A DNA stretch of 47,251 nt from an uncultured Clostridia bacterium (GTDB lineage: Bacteria; Bacillota; Clostridia; Oscillospirales; Acutalibacteraceae), in the NCBI GenBank assembly GCA_944380765.1, contig CALWIO010000016.1, positions 1-47,251 of the forward strand, given 5' to 3'. The position numbers and the translations under genes were made by a program. The notes under the pieces are model-generated. The model did not search any database and had not been told where the DNA came from. It was given only the letters and a program-made list of their open reading frames with translations. Below, piece after piece: positions 32,819 through 40,805 of this stretch. Numbering within the stretch: the stretch's first letter is position 1; each line of letters begins with the position of its first letter.

Positions 32819-34654
32819 ATGAATGAAAAAATTAAATATCTTCGCGCAAAAGCCATGAAGCTCCCCGTTACGCCCGGAGTGTATATAATGAAGGACAAGC
32901 ACGGGAAAATCATATATATCGGCAAGGCAAAGGCTCTCAAAAACCGCGTCAGCCAGTATTTCGGCTCACAGAACAAGCATACAGTCAAGGTGCGCAGAAT
33001 GGTTGAGAATGTGGACGATTTTGACTATATTCTCACCGATTCCGAATTTGAGGCGCTTGTGCTTGAAGCAAGCCTTATCAAGCAGAATATGCCCAAGTAT
33101 AATATACTTTTGAAAGACGATAAGGGTTACAGCTATATAAAGGTCACAAAACCGCCTTACAGCAAAATTTCAGCCGTGCTTCAAAAGGACGACTCCGAAG
33201 CCGACTATATAGGCCCTTTCACCAGTTCCTATGCCGTAAAGCAGTCGGTTGACGAGGCGAATAAAATTTTTAAGCTCCCCCAGTGCGCCAAGGTTTTTCC
33301 CCGCGACTTTAAAAAGGGCAGACCGTGCCTTAATTACCATATTTCAAGATGTATGGGCGTTTGTACCGGCAAAATTTCCGAGGAGGAGTACGCCGAAACG
33401 GTAAAAGAGGCGCTGGATTTTTTAAACGGGGACATAGCTTCAACCGTGGCGGCTCTGAAAAGAAAAATGAACGCCTGCGCCGAGGCGCTGGATTTTGAAA
33501 ACGCCGTTAAATACCGCGACAGAATAAAAGCCGTTGAAAATATGAAAGCCCGCCAGAAAGTAGTGACCGAGTCGAATGAAGAAAAAGATGTGTTCGCGGT
33601 AGCTTCCAACGCGGGCGATATGTGCGTTGCCGTTCTGCGTTTTGATAAGGGCAGACTCTGCGATTCCGAACAGTTTTTCTTTGACGGCGAGAATAACGAT
33701 GAAAATTTAAGAAGAAATTTCCTTATGCAGTATTACTCAATGCGCCCGGTTCCCCGTCTGGTGCTTCTCGACGAGGATTTTGAGGACAGAGAGCTTGTGT
33801 CCCAGCGCCTTTCCGAATTAAGAGGAGTAAAATGCTCGGTTACGGTTCCGCAAAGGGGCGACGGGTTAAAGCTCGTCAATATGTGCCGGGAAAACGCCTA
33901 TGAAAAGCTCGCCCAGCGAAAGGGCAGAAAAGGTGCGGAAATCCGTGTGCTTGAAGAGTTAAAGGAGCTTTTAGGGCTTAAAAACACGCCGGAGTATATT
34001 GAGTCGTACGATATTTCCCATACCGGCGGAGCCGATAATGTGGCAGGTATGGTGGTGTTTAAAAACGGAAAACCGCTTAAAAGGGCGTACCGTACCTTCG
34101 CGGTGAAAAGCTTTGAGGGGCAGGACGATTACGGCTCCATGCGCGAGGTGCTTTCAAGACGCTTTAACGAATATTTAAAGCATAAGGACGAAAACGAGGA
34201 AGAGGGCTTCGGCAAAATGCCCGACCTTATTTTGCTCGACGGCGGCAAAGGTCAGGTGAGCGCGGTAAAATCGGTGCTCTGCGAAATGAATATAAGCGTG
34301 CCTGTTTTCGGAATGGTCAAGGACTCCAAGCACAAAACCCGCGCCATAACCGATAACGGCGGCGAAATCGCCATCAACGCCAACCGGGCGGTGTTTACGC
34401 TTGTCTCCGAAATTCAGGAGGAAGTCCACCGCTTTTCGGTTTCTTACCACCATAAAAAACATATTTCAAAAAGCCTTAAACTTTCGCTCACCGAAATCGA
34501 CGGCGTGGGCGCGGTAAAGGCAAAAGCACTGCTTAACCGCTTTAAAAGCGTAAAGGCGGTAAAGGCGGCTTCGGTGGACGAGCTTTGCGAGGTTAAGGGA
34601 GTCAACCGCGCGCTGGCGGAAAAAATTTATGAATTTTATAATAAAGGTGAATAA
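32819..34654 (+). CDS. uvrC: UvrABC system protein C
   Basis: A 611-residue nuclease that makes both incisions in nucleotide excision repair. The N-terminal GIY-YIG domain has PGVYIMKDKHGKIIYIGKAK (about 20-40) for the 3' cut. A UVR domain (EALDFENAVKYRDRI) near 215-230 binds UvrB. The RNase H-like domain (YDISHTGG, LLDGGKGQ, HFSVSYH-type) makes the 5' cut. Two helix-hairpin-helix motifs end the protein. GGAGG lies 8 nt before the ATG. The HAD phosphatase follows after 2 bases. Confidence 0.96.
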   Translation: MNEKIKYLRAKAMKLPVTPGVYIMKDKHGKIIYIGKAKALKNRVSQYFGSQNKHTVKVRRMVENVDDFDYILTDSEFEALVLEASLIKQNMPKYNILLKDDKGYSYIKVTKPPYSKISAVLQKDDSEADYIGPFTSSYAVKQSVDEANKIFKLPQCAKVFPRDFKKGRPCLNYHISRCMGVCTGKISEEEYAETVKEALDFLNGDIASTVAALKRKMNACAEALDFENAVKYRDRIKAVENMKARQKVVTESNEEKDVFAVASNAGDMCVAVLRFDKGRLCDSEQFFFDGENNDENLRRNFLMQYYSMRPVPRLVLLDEDFEDRELVSQRLSELRGVKCSVTVPQRGDGLKLVNMCRENAYEKLAQRKGRKGAEIRVLEELKELLGLKNTPEYIESYDISHTGGADNVAGMVVFKNGKPLKRAYRTFAVKSFEGQDDYGSMREVLSRRFNEYLKHKDENEEEGFGKMPDLILLDGGKGQVSAVKSVLCEMNISVPVFGMVKDSKHKTRAITDNGGEIAINANRAVFTLVSEIQEEVHRFSVSYHHKKHISKSLKLSLTEIDGVGAVKAKALLNRFKSVKAVKAASVDELCEVKGVNRALAEKIYEFYNKGE

Positions 34655-34656
34655 TA

Positions 34657-35310
34657 ATGAAGGATACAGTAGTGTTTGATTTGGACGGAACGCTTTTGAA
34701 TACTCTTGACGATTTGACCGACAGTATGAACTACGCGCTTAAAAGCTGCTCGCTTGATACTCGTTCCAAGGACGAAATACGCAGCTTTGTCGGCAACGGC
34801 ATAAGGCTGCTCGTTGAACGCGCCGTGCCCGAGGGAACAGACAGCGAAACACTTGAAAGCTGCTATGATTGCTTCTGCGCTTATTATAAGGAGCACATGG
34901 AGGATAAAACCCGTCCCTATGACGGCATTAACCGAATGCTTGAAAATATAAAAAAAGCCGGTTTTAAAACGGCAATAGTCACTAATAAAGCCGACTTCGC
35001 CGCGCAGGACCTCTGCCGCAGAATGTTCGGCAATAATATCGGCGTTGTCGCCGGCAGCGTTGACGGCAGACCCAATAAGCCCGCCCCCGACGGCGTGTTT
35101 TACGCGCTTTCAAAGCTCGGCTCAAAAAAGGAAAACGCCGTTTTTGTGGGCGACTCCGATGTGGATATCCTGACAGCCGAAAACGCGGGACTGCCTTCAA
35201 TCGGCGTGCTTTGGGGATTCCGCGACAAGAGCGTAATTGAAGCGGCAGGGGCGTCGGTGTTTGCCGAAACCCCCGGCGAGCTTGAAAAAATTATTCTTTC
35301 AATGGCGTAA
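34657..35310 (+). CDS. HAD family hydrolase, phosphoglycolate phosphatase-like
   Basis: A 217-residue HAD-superfamily phosphatase. Motif I is FDLDGTLLNT with nucleophile Asp8 and Asp10; motif II is IVTNK; motif III Lys is in NKPAPDG; motif IV is FVGDSDVDI. The alpha-helical cap between residues 15 and 80 is of the phosphoglycolate phosphatase/PpaX type. It may clear 2-phosphoglycolate formed by repair of oxidised DNA ends, which would suit its place after uvrC, but substrate specificity is inference only. Confidence 0.85.
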   Translation: MKDTVVFDLDGTLLNTLDDLTDSMNYALKSCSLDTRSKDEIRSFVGNGIRLLVERAVPEGTDSETLESCYDCFCAYYKEHMEDKTRPYDGINRMLENIKKAGFKTAIVTNKADFAAQDLCRRMFGNNIGVVAGSVDGRPNKPAPDGVFYALSKLGSKKENAVFVGDSDVDILTAENAGLPSIGVLWGFRDKSVIEAAGASVFAETPGELEKIILSMA

Positions 35311-35388
35311 AAATATATCCCGAATAATTTTTCATACTGCAAATTGTGACGCCTGCCGGCTCGATAAGCGGCGAAATTCAAAAAAAAA

Positions 35389-35417
35389 TTGACAAACGGC
35401 AATAAAAATGGGATAAT
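35389..35417 (+). promoter_or_regulatory. Promoter for rsmD-coaD
   Basis: Perfect -35 TTGACA (35389-35394), 17-nt spacer, GATAAT (35412-35417). Confidence 0.8.
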
Positions 35418-35449
35418 ATAGTGTATGTATATGGATTTGGAGCATAGCG

Positions 35450-35992
35450 ATGAGAGTAATAACAGGTGAGGCAAGGGGCAGAAAGCTCGCAACGCTGGAG
35501 GGCGACGATGTGCGCCCGACTACCGACAGGGTAAAAGAGGGAATGTTCAGCATTATTCAGTTTGATATTCCCGGAGCCAATGTGCTCGACCTGTTTTCGG
35601 GTTCCGGCCAGCTCGGAATTGAAGCGTTGAGCCGCGGAGCGCGGCGCTGCGCTTTTGTCGATTCTTCAAACCGTTCCCTTGATGTTACAAGGCAGAACCT
35701 TAAAGCCACAGGGTTTGAGAAAAGGGCGAGCGTTTACTGCGGAGACGCGCGGACATATATAGAGCTCAGCCGCGAGAAGTTTGATATAGCGCTTCTTGAC
35801 CCGCCTTATAACAAAAAAATCATCGACAGCGTTCTGCCGCTTGTAGCCGAAAAAATGACCGACGGCGGCGTAATTGTCTGCGAAAGCTCCGCTCAGGAGG
35901 AGCTTCCCGTTTCGGCGGGCAGGTTCAGCGTTTTCCGGGAATATAAGTACGGAAAAATCAAGCTGACGATTTACAGAAAGAAAAGTGAGTAA
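35450..35992 (+). CDS. rsmD: 16S rRNA m2G966 methyltransferase RsmD
   Basis: A 180-residue SAM-dependent methyltransferase. It starts MRVITGEARGRKL and has RPTTDRVKEGMFSII, both typical. The SAM loop is VLDLFSGSGQLGIEALSRG, and the catalytic DPPY is at 117-120. It methylates G966 of 16S rRNA in the assembled small subunit. coaD follows after 2 bases; the rsmD-coaD pair is one of the most conserved in Firmicutes. Confidence 0.95.
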   Translation: MRVITGEARGRKLATLEGDDVRPTTDRVKEGMFSIIQFDIPGANVLDLFSGSGQLGIEALSRGARRCAFVDSSNRSLDVTRQNLKATGFEKRASVYCGDARTYIELSREKFDIALLDPPYNKKIIDSVLPLVAEKMTDGGVIVCESSAQEELPVSAGRFSVFREYKYGKIKLTIYRKKSE

Positions 35993-35994
35993 TT

Positions 35995-36489
35995 ATGAAA
36001 ACCGTAATTTGTCCCGGCAGCTTTGACCCGGTAACAAACGGACATCTTGATATAATCAGCCGCAGCTCAGCGCTTTTTGACAAGGTTATTGTGGTGGTAA
36101 TGCAAAACCCCTCTAAGAGCAATTTCTGCTTTACTCCCGAGGAGAGAGCGCAGCTCATAAAAAGGTGTACCGCAGAATTTCATAATGTTGAGGTTGATGT
36201 TTACGGCGGCTTGCTTGCCGAGTACGCGCGGCAGAAAAATGCCGTTGCGGTTGTAAAGGGATTAAGAGCCATGTCCGACTTTGAATACGAGTTTCAGCAG
36301 GCTCAGATAAACAAAAAGCTGAACAGCGAGCTTGAAACAATTTTCATCAATACAAGAATGGAAAATATGTATTTAAGTTCAAGCACCGTAAAGCAGATTT
36401 GCGAATTAGGCGGGGATATAAGCGACTTTGTTCCCGAGGTAATTCGTGATGATATAGTCAAAAGAATTAAAAGAGGTGTGAGCAAATGA
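35995..36489 (+). CDS. coaD: Phosphopantetheine adenylyltransferase
   Basis: A 164-residue nucleotidyltransferase for the penultimate step of coenzyme A synthesis, joining ATP and 4'-phosphopantetheine. It begins VICPGSFDPVTNGHLDI, with the TxGH motif at 14-17, and has VKGLRAMSDFEYE and the second ATP motif YLSSSTVKQI (Ser128-Thr131). It overlaps the next gene by 4 bases. Confidence 0.96.
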   Translation: MKTVICPGSFDPVTNGHLDIISRSSALFDKVIVVVMQNPSKSNFCFTPEERAQLIKRCTAEFHNVEVDVYGGLLAEYARQKNAVAVVKGLRAMSDFEYEFQQAQINKKLNSELETIFINTRMENMYLSSSTVKQICELGGDISDFVPEVIRDDIVKRIKRGVSK

Positions 36490-37019
36490 CAATAGAAAGC
36501 TTACTTGAAGAGATAGACGGAATACTTGACGAGGCTAAGTCGGTGCCGTTTACATCAAATGTGCTTGTTGACGCGGGCGCTATCAAAACAGCGGTTGAGG
36601 ATATAAGACTTAACATGCCCGACGAGCTTATGCAGGCAAGAAAAATAGCTTCCGAGAGGAAAGAAATTCTCGCAGCCGCTCAGGATAACGCCGACAAAAT
36701 AATCGAAAAAGCTCACCTCAGAGCAAAAGAGATTATTTCCGAGGACGAGATAACAAGGGGAGCCGAGGCTCAGGCGGCAGAGATTCTCCAAAAGGCTCGC
36801 GCCAATGCCAACGAAATTGTTGAGCAGGCGAGAGCTTCCGCGGCTGAGCTTACCGAGCAGGCGAGAACATGGGCAAAGGAAATGCGCACCAGCGCCAGCG
36901 AATATGTTGAGAATATCGTGGGTATCGCCGACGAAACTCTCACAAATTCGGTCAACGAAATCCGCCGCGCCCGTCAGCATTTAAGAGCGGCGGCTCAGTC
37001 CAAGAGAATTGACGAGTAA
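36486..37019 (+). CDS. Coiled-coil protein of unknown function
   Basis: A 177-residue cytoplasmic protein without membrane or signal segments. The first 45 residues form a short helical domain (IESLLEEIDGILDEAKSVPF). Residues 50-165 are a long Ala/Glu/Arg-rich coiled coil with a recurring 11-residue flavour (AEILQKARANANEIVEQARA). It resembles stalk subunits such as V-type ATPase subunit H or ATP synthase b, and DivIVA-like proteins. I think it is a conserved clostridial neighbour of coaD, but no function is known to me. Start ATG overlaps the coaD stop (ATGA), so translation is coupled. Confidence 0.75.
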   Translation: MTIESLLEEIDGILDEAKSVPFTSNVLVDAGAIKTAVEDIRLNMPDELMQARKIASERKEILAAAQDNADKIIEKAHLRAKEIISEDEITRGAEAQAAEILQKARANANEIVEQARASAAELTEQARTWAKEMRTSASEYVENIVGIADETLTNSVNEIRRARQHLRAAAQSKRIDE

Positions 37020-37053
37020 TTCATAACAGCCCTAAAATTTAAAAATCATTATT

Positions 37054-37100
37054 AAACACCTTGCCGCATATTTATTTATATAAATAGTGTTGAGGTGTTT
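37054..37100 (+). promoter_or_regulatory. Inverted repeat covering the ribosome-binding site of the DUF4830-like gene
   Basis: AAACACC (37054-37060) pairs with GGTGTTT (37094-37100), which includes most of the GAGGTG site (37092-37097). An inner AT-rich hairpin (about 37069-37085) would bring the arms together. Confidence 0.45.
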
Positions 37101-37104
37101 ATCT

Positions 37105-37605
37105 ATGTTTGTATATTCCGTTCGCTCAAAGCATGTGAAATTCTTTCTGCTTATACTTTTTGTAGCGGTTACCGCGGTCAGCCTTTTTGTGCTGGCGCGT
37201 GACAGCCGCGAAACCGCGGGCGATTCCGCCGTGCAGATAAAAGCGGCAGACCACAGCGAAAGAATGGCGTTTCTCTCGCAGTTCGGCTGGGAGGTCAGCG
37301 AGGAACCGGTCGAGGTGACCGAGGTTATAATTCCCTCTGAATTTGACGAAACTTACACGGAATATAACGAAATACAGAAGGCGCAGGGTTTTGATTTAAG
37401 CGCCTATGCCGGTATGCGAGTCAAACGCTGGACTTACAGCGTAAAAAATTATCCCGGCTATGAAAATCAGAGCTGCATAAGGGCAAACCTGCTGGTTTAC
37501 GATTCAAAAATAATCGGCGGAGATATATGCTCGGTTGAGCTTGACGGCTTTATGCACGGATTTTCAATGCCGAAAACGGACGGCGGAACCGATGGAACGA
37601 ATTGA
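37105..37605 (+). CDS. DUF4830-like membrane-anchored protein
   Basis: A 166-residue protein. One membrane segment lies at about 14-33; the rest is outside the cell. The pattern FGWEVSEEPVEVTEVIIPSE, KAQGFDLSAYAGMRVKRWTY and VYDSKIIGGDICSVELDGFM is what I remember for DUF4830, a clostridial family without known role. ATG 37105 follows GAGGTG by 7 nt; an in-frame TTG at 37087 is ignored. Its last 14 bases overlap the pseudouridine synthase gene. The domain name is from memory and should be checked. Confidence 0.68.
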   Translation: MFVYSVRSKHVKFFLLILFVAVTAVSLFVLARDSRETAGDSAVQIKAADHSERMAFLSQFGWEVSEEPVEVTEVIIPSEFDETYTEYNEIQKAQGFDLSAYAGMRVKRWTYSVKNYPGYENQSCIRANLLVYDSKIIGGDICSVELDGFMHGFSMPKTDGGTDGTN

Positions 37606-38329
37606 TAAAATATTGGCGCGGCAGGGCATAGCCTCGCGCAGGGAAGTAAAAGAACTCATAAAACAGGGCAGGGTAACTGCCGAGGGCGCCGTTGTTACCG
37701 ACTGCGCCTTTAAGATAGATGAGGATAACTGCGCGGTGACGGTTGACGGCAAAACCGTCGCCGTAAAAAAATATATCTATATTATGATGAATAAGCCCAA
37801 GGGAGTTGTTTCCGCTTCCGCGGGAGAGGATAAAACCGTTGTTGATTTAGTACCGGCAGAGCTGTTCAGAAAAGGGCTTTTCCCCGCCGGCAGGCTTGAT
37901 AAGGACACAACCGGCTTTGTGCTTATAACCGACGACGGCGATTTTGCCCATAAAATTCTGTCGCCTAAAAATCATGTCTATAAAACATATCTCGCAAGGC
38001 TTCAGCGGCCGGTGCCCGAAAACGAAATGAAAAAGCTCGAAAACGGCATAACCCTCCTTGACGGGACAAGCTTAAAAGGCGCGAAAGTTGAAACAGTCGA
38101 AGAGGGCGAGCAGCCTCTTGTAAAAATTATGATATGCGAGGGCAAATATCATCAGGTTAAAAGAATGTTCGCGGCTGCGGGCAGCAGGGTGCTTGAACTG
38201 CACAGGCAAAAAATCGGAGGACTTTCACTTGACGCAGGACTTTCCGCGGGAGAATGCCGGGAAATAACTCCGGAAGAGCTGAAAAAAATAACCGGGCCTG
38301 TATTTAGTGATTTTGACAATAAAAATTAA
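37592..38329 (+). CDS. rsuA: 16S rRNA pseudouridine synthase (RsuA/RluB family)
   Basis: A 245-residue enzyme. An S4 RNA-binding domain (ERIDKILARQGIASRREVKEL) precedes the catalytic domain with GRLDKDTTGFVLITDDG, where Asp103 is the nucleophile. The DTTG-VL-TDDG form fits RsuA (pseudouridine 516 of 16S rRNA) better than RluB, whose motif is usually NTxGLLLLTNDG. ATG 37592 is chosen inside the end of the upstream gene; the extended frame to 37535 has no ribosome-binding site. The symbol is therefore tentative; the family is certain. Confidence 0.88.
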   Translation: MERIDKILARQGIASRREVKELIKQGRVTAEGAVVTDCAFKIDEDNCAVTVDGKTVAVKKYIYIMMNKPKGVVSASAGEDKTVVDLVPAELFRKGLFPAGRLDKDTTGFVLITDDGDFAHKILSPKNHVYKTYLARLQRPVPENEMKKLENGITLLDGTSLKGAKVETVEEGEQPLVKIMICEGKYHQVKRMFAAAGSRVLELHRQKIGGLSLDAGLSAGECREITPEELKKITGPVFSDFDNKN

Positions 38330-38355
38330 GCCCGTAAATGGCTGTATTGCGTTGA

Positions 38356-38386
38356 TTATACAAATTTTTTGTCTTTTTTTGTATAA
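38356..38386 (+). repeat. Inverted repeat after the pseudouridine synthase gene
   Basis: TTATACAAA (38356-38364) and TTTGTATAA (38378-38386) form a perfect 9-bp inverted repeat around a T-rich 13-nt spacer. It may be a weak AT-rich terminator or a binding site upstream of the regulator gene. Confidence 0.4.
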
Positions 38387-38423
38387 AATGTTTGAAAAAA
38401 TTTAAAAAATATCAATTTTTCAC

Positions 38424-38452
38424 TTGCAAAATTGCCGATTATTGTGTAAAAT
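38424..38452 (+). promoter_or_regulatory. Promoter for the PucR-type regulator
   Basis: TTGCAA (38424-38429), 17-nt spacer, TAAAAT (38447-38452), about 78 nt before the start codon. Confidence 0.7.
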
Positions 38453-38530
38453 ACATAGTGATGTTGTTGTGAATTTGTATAAATTCCAATAAAGGCTTAC
38501 GCTTCGTAACAGATGGTGGAGGTATATTTT

Positions 38531-39616
38531 ATGTCTAACAGATTGTTTCAGGGAATAGTTCATCAGATGATTGATGTCATCGACCGTACATTCGGCGTTA
38601 TTGACGAAACGGGAACGGTTATTTCCTGCAGCGAATTGGGAAAGATAGGAGAAGTGCAGTCGCAGGCTGTGGCCGATGTTTTCGCTTCTTCGGAAATAAT
38701 TGTTGCAGACGGATATACTTACCGGGTTTTCGGCGCGCTTATGCACCCCGAATACGCCGTGTTTGTTGAGGGTGATGATGAAATTGCCAGCCGCTATGTC
38801 GCCGTGCTTTCCGTTTCGCTCGCTACCATCAAGCAGTATTACGATGAAAAATATGACCGCAGCAATTTTATAAAGAACATAATACTTGACAATATTCTTC
38901 CCGGCGATATCTACATTAAAGCCCGTGAGCTTCATTTCAACAACGATGTCACAAGAGTCGTGCTTCTCATCAGAATTACCGAGCACAACGATGTTTCGGT
39001 GTTTGATGTTATTCAGGACTTGTTCCCGGATAAGGCAAAGGACTTTGTAATCAATATCAACGAAACTGATATTGCCCTTGTAAAAGAGGTTAAAAACAAT
39101 ATCGATACAAAGGACCTTGAAAAGCTTGCCCGCTCAATAGCCGACTCTCTCGGAACAGAGTATTATACCCATGTTCTTGTGGGTATAGGCACAACCGTTG
39201 ACAGTATAAAGAATCTCGCGCGCTCTTTCCGTGAGGCTCAGGTTTCGCTTGAAGTCGGAAAGGTGTTCGATACCGAAAAAACAATAGTCAGCTATGACAA
39301 TCTCGGCATAGCAAGGCTTATCTACCAGCTTCCCACAACTCTTTGCGAAATGTTCCTGCACGAGATATTCAAGCGCGGCTCAATCGAGAGCCTTGACCAC
39401 GAAACGCTTTTCACTATCCAGAAGTTCTTTGAGAACAACCTCAATGTTTCCGAAACTTCAAGAAAGCTCTTTGTTCACCGCAATACTTTGGTTTACCGCC
39501 TTGAAAAAATTAAAAAGCTTACCGGGCTTGACCTGCGCGAGTTTGATGACGCAATCGTGTTCAAGGTAGCTTTAATGGTTAAGAAATACCTTGACGCCAA
39601 TCCGGTTAAGTATTGA
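38531..39616 (+). CDS. PucR/CdaR-type transcriptional regulator
   Basis: A 361-residue cytoplasmic protein. Residues 1-100 form a possible sensory domain (RLFQGIVHQMIDVIDRTFGVIDETG, like the sugar-diacid recognition region but diverged). A GGDEF-like middle domain (VVLLIRITEH, then VLVGIGTTVDSIKNLARSFREAQVSL) follows. The C-terminal PucR HTH (NNLNVSETSRKLFVHRNTLVYRLEKI) binds DNA. CdaR proteins control organic-acid use, but no such genes are nearby. It lies upstream of ftsEX, separated by a terminator. GGAGG lies 8 nt before ATG 38531. Confidence 0.85.
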   Translation: MSNRLFQGIVHQMIDVIDRTFGVIDETGTVISCSELGKIGEVQSQAVADVFASSEIIVADGYTYRVFGALMHPEYAVFVEGDDEIASRYVAVLSVSLATIKQYYDEKYDRSNFIKNIILDNILPGDIYIKARELHFNNDVTRVVLLIRITEHNDVSVFDVIQDLFPDKAKDFVININETDIALVKEVKNNIDTKDLEKLARSIADSLGTEYYTHVLVGIGTTVDSIKNLARSFREAQVSLEVGKVFDTEKTIVSYDNLGIARLIYQLPTTLCEMFLHEIFKRGSIESLDHETLFTIQKFFENNLNVSETSRKLFVHRNTLVYRLEKIKKLTGLDLREFDDAIVFKVALMVKKYLDANPVKY

Positions 39617-39630
39617 TTTTAATATTATAA

Positions 39631-39656
39631 AAAAGACAGGCAGCGCCTGTCTTTTC
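39631..39656 (+). terminator. Terminator after the PucR-type regulator
   Basis: A perfect 11-bp stem (39631-39641 with 39645-39655) around a 3-nt loop, ending in TTTTCTGTTTT. Confidence 0.85.
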
Positions 39657-39750
39657 TGTTTTGATCGGCTTATATAATTTGCATATAAATGCTTTTTTGT
39701 TTTGTTTAAAACGACGATAAATGTTAACATTTTTTTAAAATGTGGCACAA

Positions 39751-39772
39751 ACACAATATTTTGTGTTATAAT
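39751..39772 (+). promoter_or_regulatory. -10 element with abutting operator-like palindrome, upstream of ftsE
   Basis: Perfect TATAAT (39767-39772) directly follows the palindrome ACACAA-TATT-TTGTGT (39751-39766), which fills the spacer. No good -35 lies at the right distance, so an activator or a repressor at the palindrome is plausible. The rest of the gap 39657-39836 shows nothing else. Confidence 0.5.
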
Positions 39773-39836
39773 TTATCTATTAGTAGTTATAATGTATTTT
39801 TATGCAGAAAACACAAGTTAGGAATAGGTGCATACG

Positions 39837-40805
39837 GTGATAGAATTTAAAAATGTTTCAAAAACATACGATACGGGTACGCACGCGCTCAATAATGTGT
39901 CGATAACAATAAACGACGGCGAGTTTGTCTTTGTTGTCGGCGCTTCGGGAGCGGGTAAAAGTACCTTTTTAAAGCTCATAATGCGCGAGCAGGTTCCCAA
40001 CAGCGGAACGGTTGTAATAAATAACTATAATCTTAACAAGATTAAAAAGAGGGATATCCCGAAATTCCGCAGAACGCTCGGAATAGTGTTCCAGGATTTC
40101 CGGCTTATACCCAATATGACGGTTTTTGATAATGTGGCTTTCGCAATGCGCGTTATCGGCGCCAAAGAAAAGGATATAAGAAAAAGAGTGCCCTATGTGC
40201 TGAGCCTTGTGGGGCTTACCTCAAAGGCAAGGCAGCTTCCCACCCAGCTTTCGGGCGGCGAGCAGCAGAGGGTTGCCCTCGCGCGCGCCCTTGTAAATAA
40301 CGCAGGTCTTATTATTGCGGACGAGCCCACCGGTAATATCGACCCGGAAATGTCCTATGAGATTGTTGACCTTTTAAACCATATCAACGCCAACGGAACA
40401 ACGATTGTAATGGTAACTCATGAGCATGAGCTTGTGCGCCGTTTTAATCACAGAGTAATTACAATCAGCAAGGGCGAGGTTGTGTCGGATACAGCCGCTA
40501 AAATCCGGGCGGAGGCGCAGCCGGAAAATACGGCTGAACAGGATAAAAAACCCGAGAACAAAAAAGAGCTTATAAAAGCGGCGAAAAAAGAGATTCAGCA
40601 GAATGTCGATAAAATCCGCGAGGAAGTTAAACCCGTTGAGGAAATTCTTGAACAGCCCGACAGCAAATATTATGTCCAGCCCAATATCGACGACGATTTA
40701 GAGGAATTTATGAGAAATTACGGCGTTGATAAAGACGAAATCAACGCTGCCGGCGCCGATTATTCTCAGTATGTTGACGGCGGCGAAAACGGGGGTGACA
40801 AATAA
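39837..40805 (+). CDS. ftsE: Cell division ATP-binding protein FtsE, with long C-terminal tail
   Basis: A 322-residue ABC ATPase. Walker A GASGAGKS is at 35-42, the Q-loop is VFQDFRL, the signature is LSGGEQQR, Walker B is LIIADEPTG, and the switch His is in VTHEHE. FtsE normally ends near residue 225; here about 106 further residues follow. They are rich in Lys/Glu with a predicted helix ([23 protein letters not shown]) and end in a conserved-looking segment ([18 protein letters not shown]). GTG 39837 gives the family N-terminus [10 protein letters not shown]; an in-frame GTG lies at 39828. It couples to FtsX (TAATG). Confidence 0.92.
   Translation: MIEFKNVSKTYDTGTHALNNVSITINDGEFVFVVGASGAGKSTFLKLIMREQVPNSGTVVINNYNLNKIKKRDIPKFRRTLGIVFQDFRLIPNMTVFDNVAFAMRVIGAKEKDIRKRVPYVLSLVGLTSKARQLPTQLSGGEQQRVALARALVNNAGLIIADEPTGNIDPEMSYEIVDLLNHINANGTTIVMVTHEHELVRRFNHRVITISKGEVVSDTAAKIRAEAQPENTAEQDKKPENKKELIKAAKKEIQQNVDKIREEVKPVEEILEQPDSKYYVQPNIDDDLEEFMRNYGVDKDEINAAGADYSQYVDGGENGGDK

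Noticed and set aside
38420..38986. Minus-strand frame of 188 codons opposite the regulator gene
   Set aside because: It runs through the regulator's promoter, and its translation looks like a shadow of the opposite strand.
39741..39760. Sigma-54 type promoter (TGGCAC at 39743-39748)
   Set aside because: The matching TTGC element at the required distance is absent, and a -10 TATAAT follows instead.
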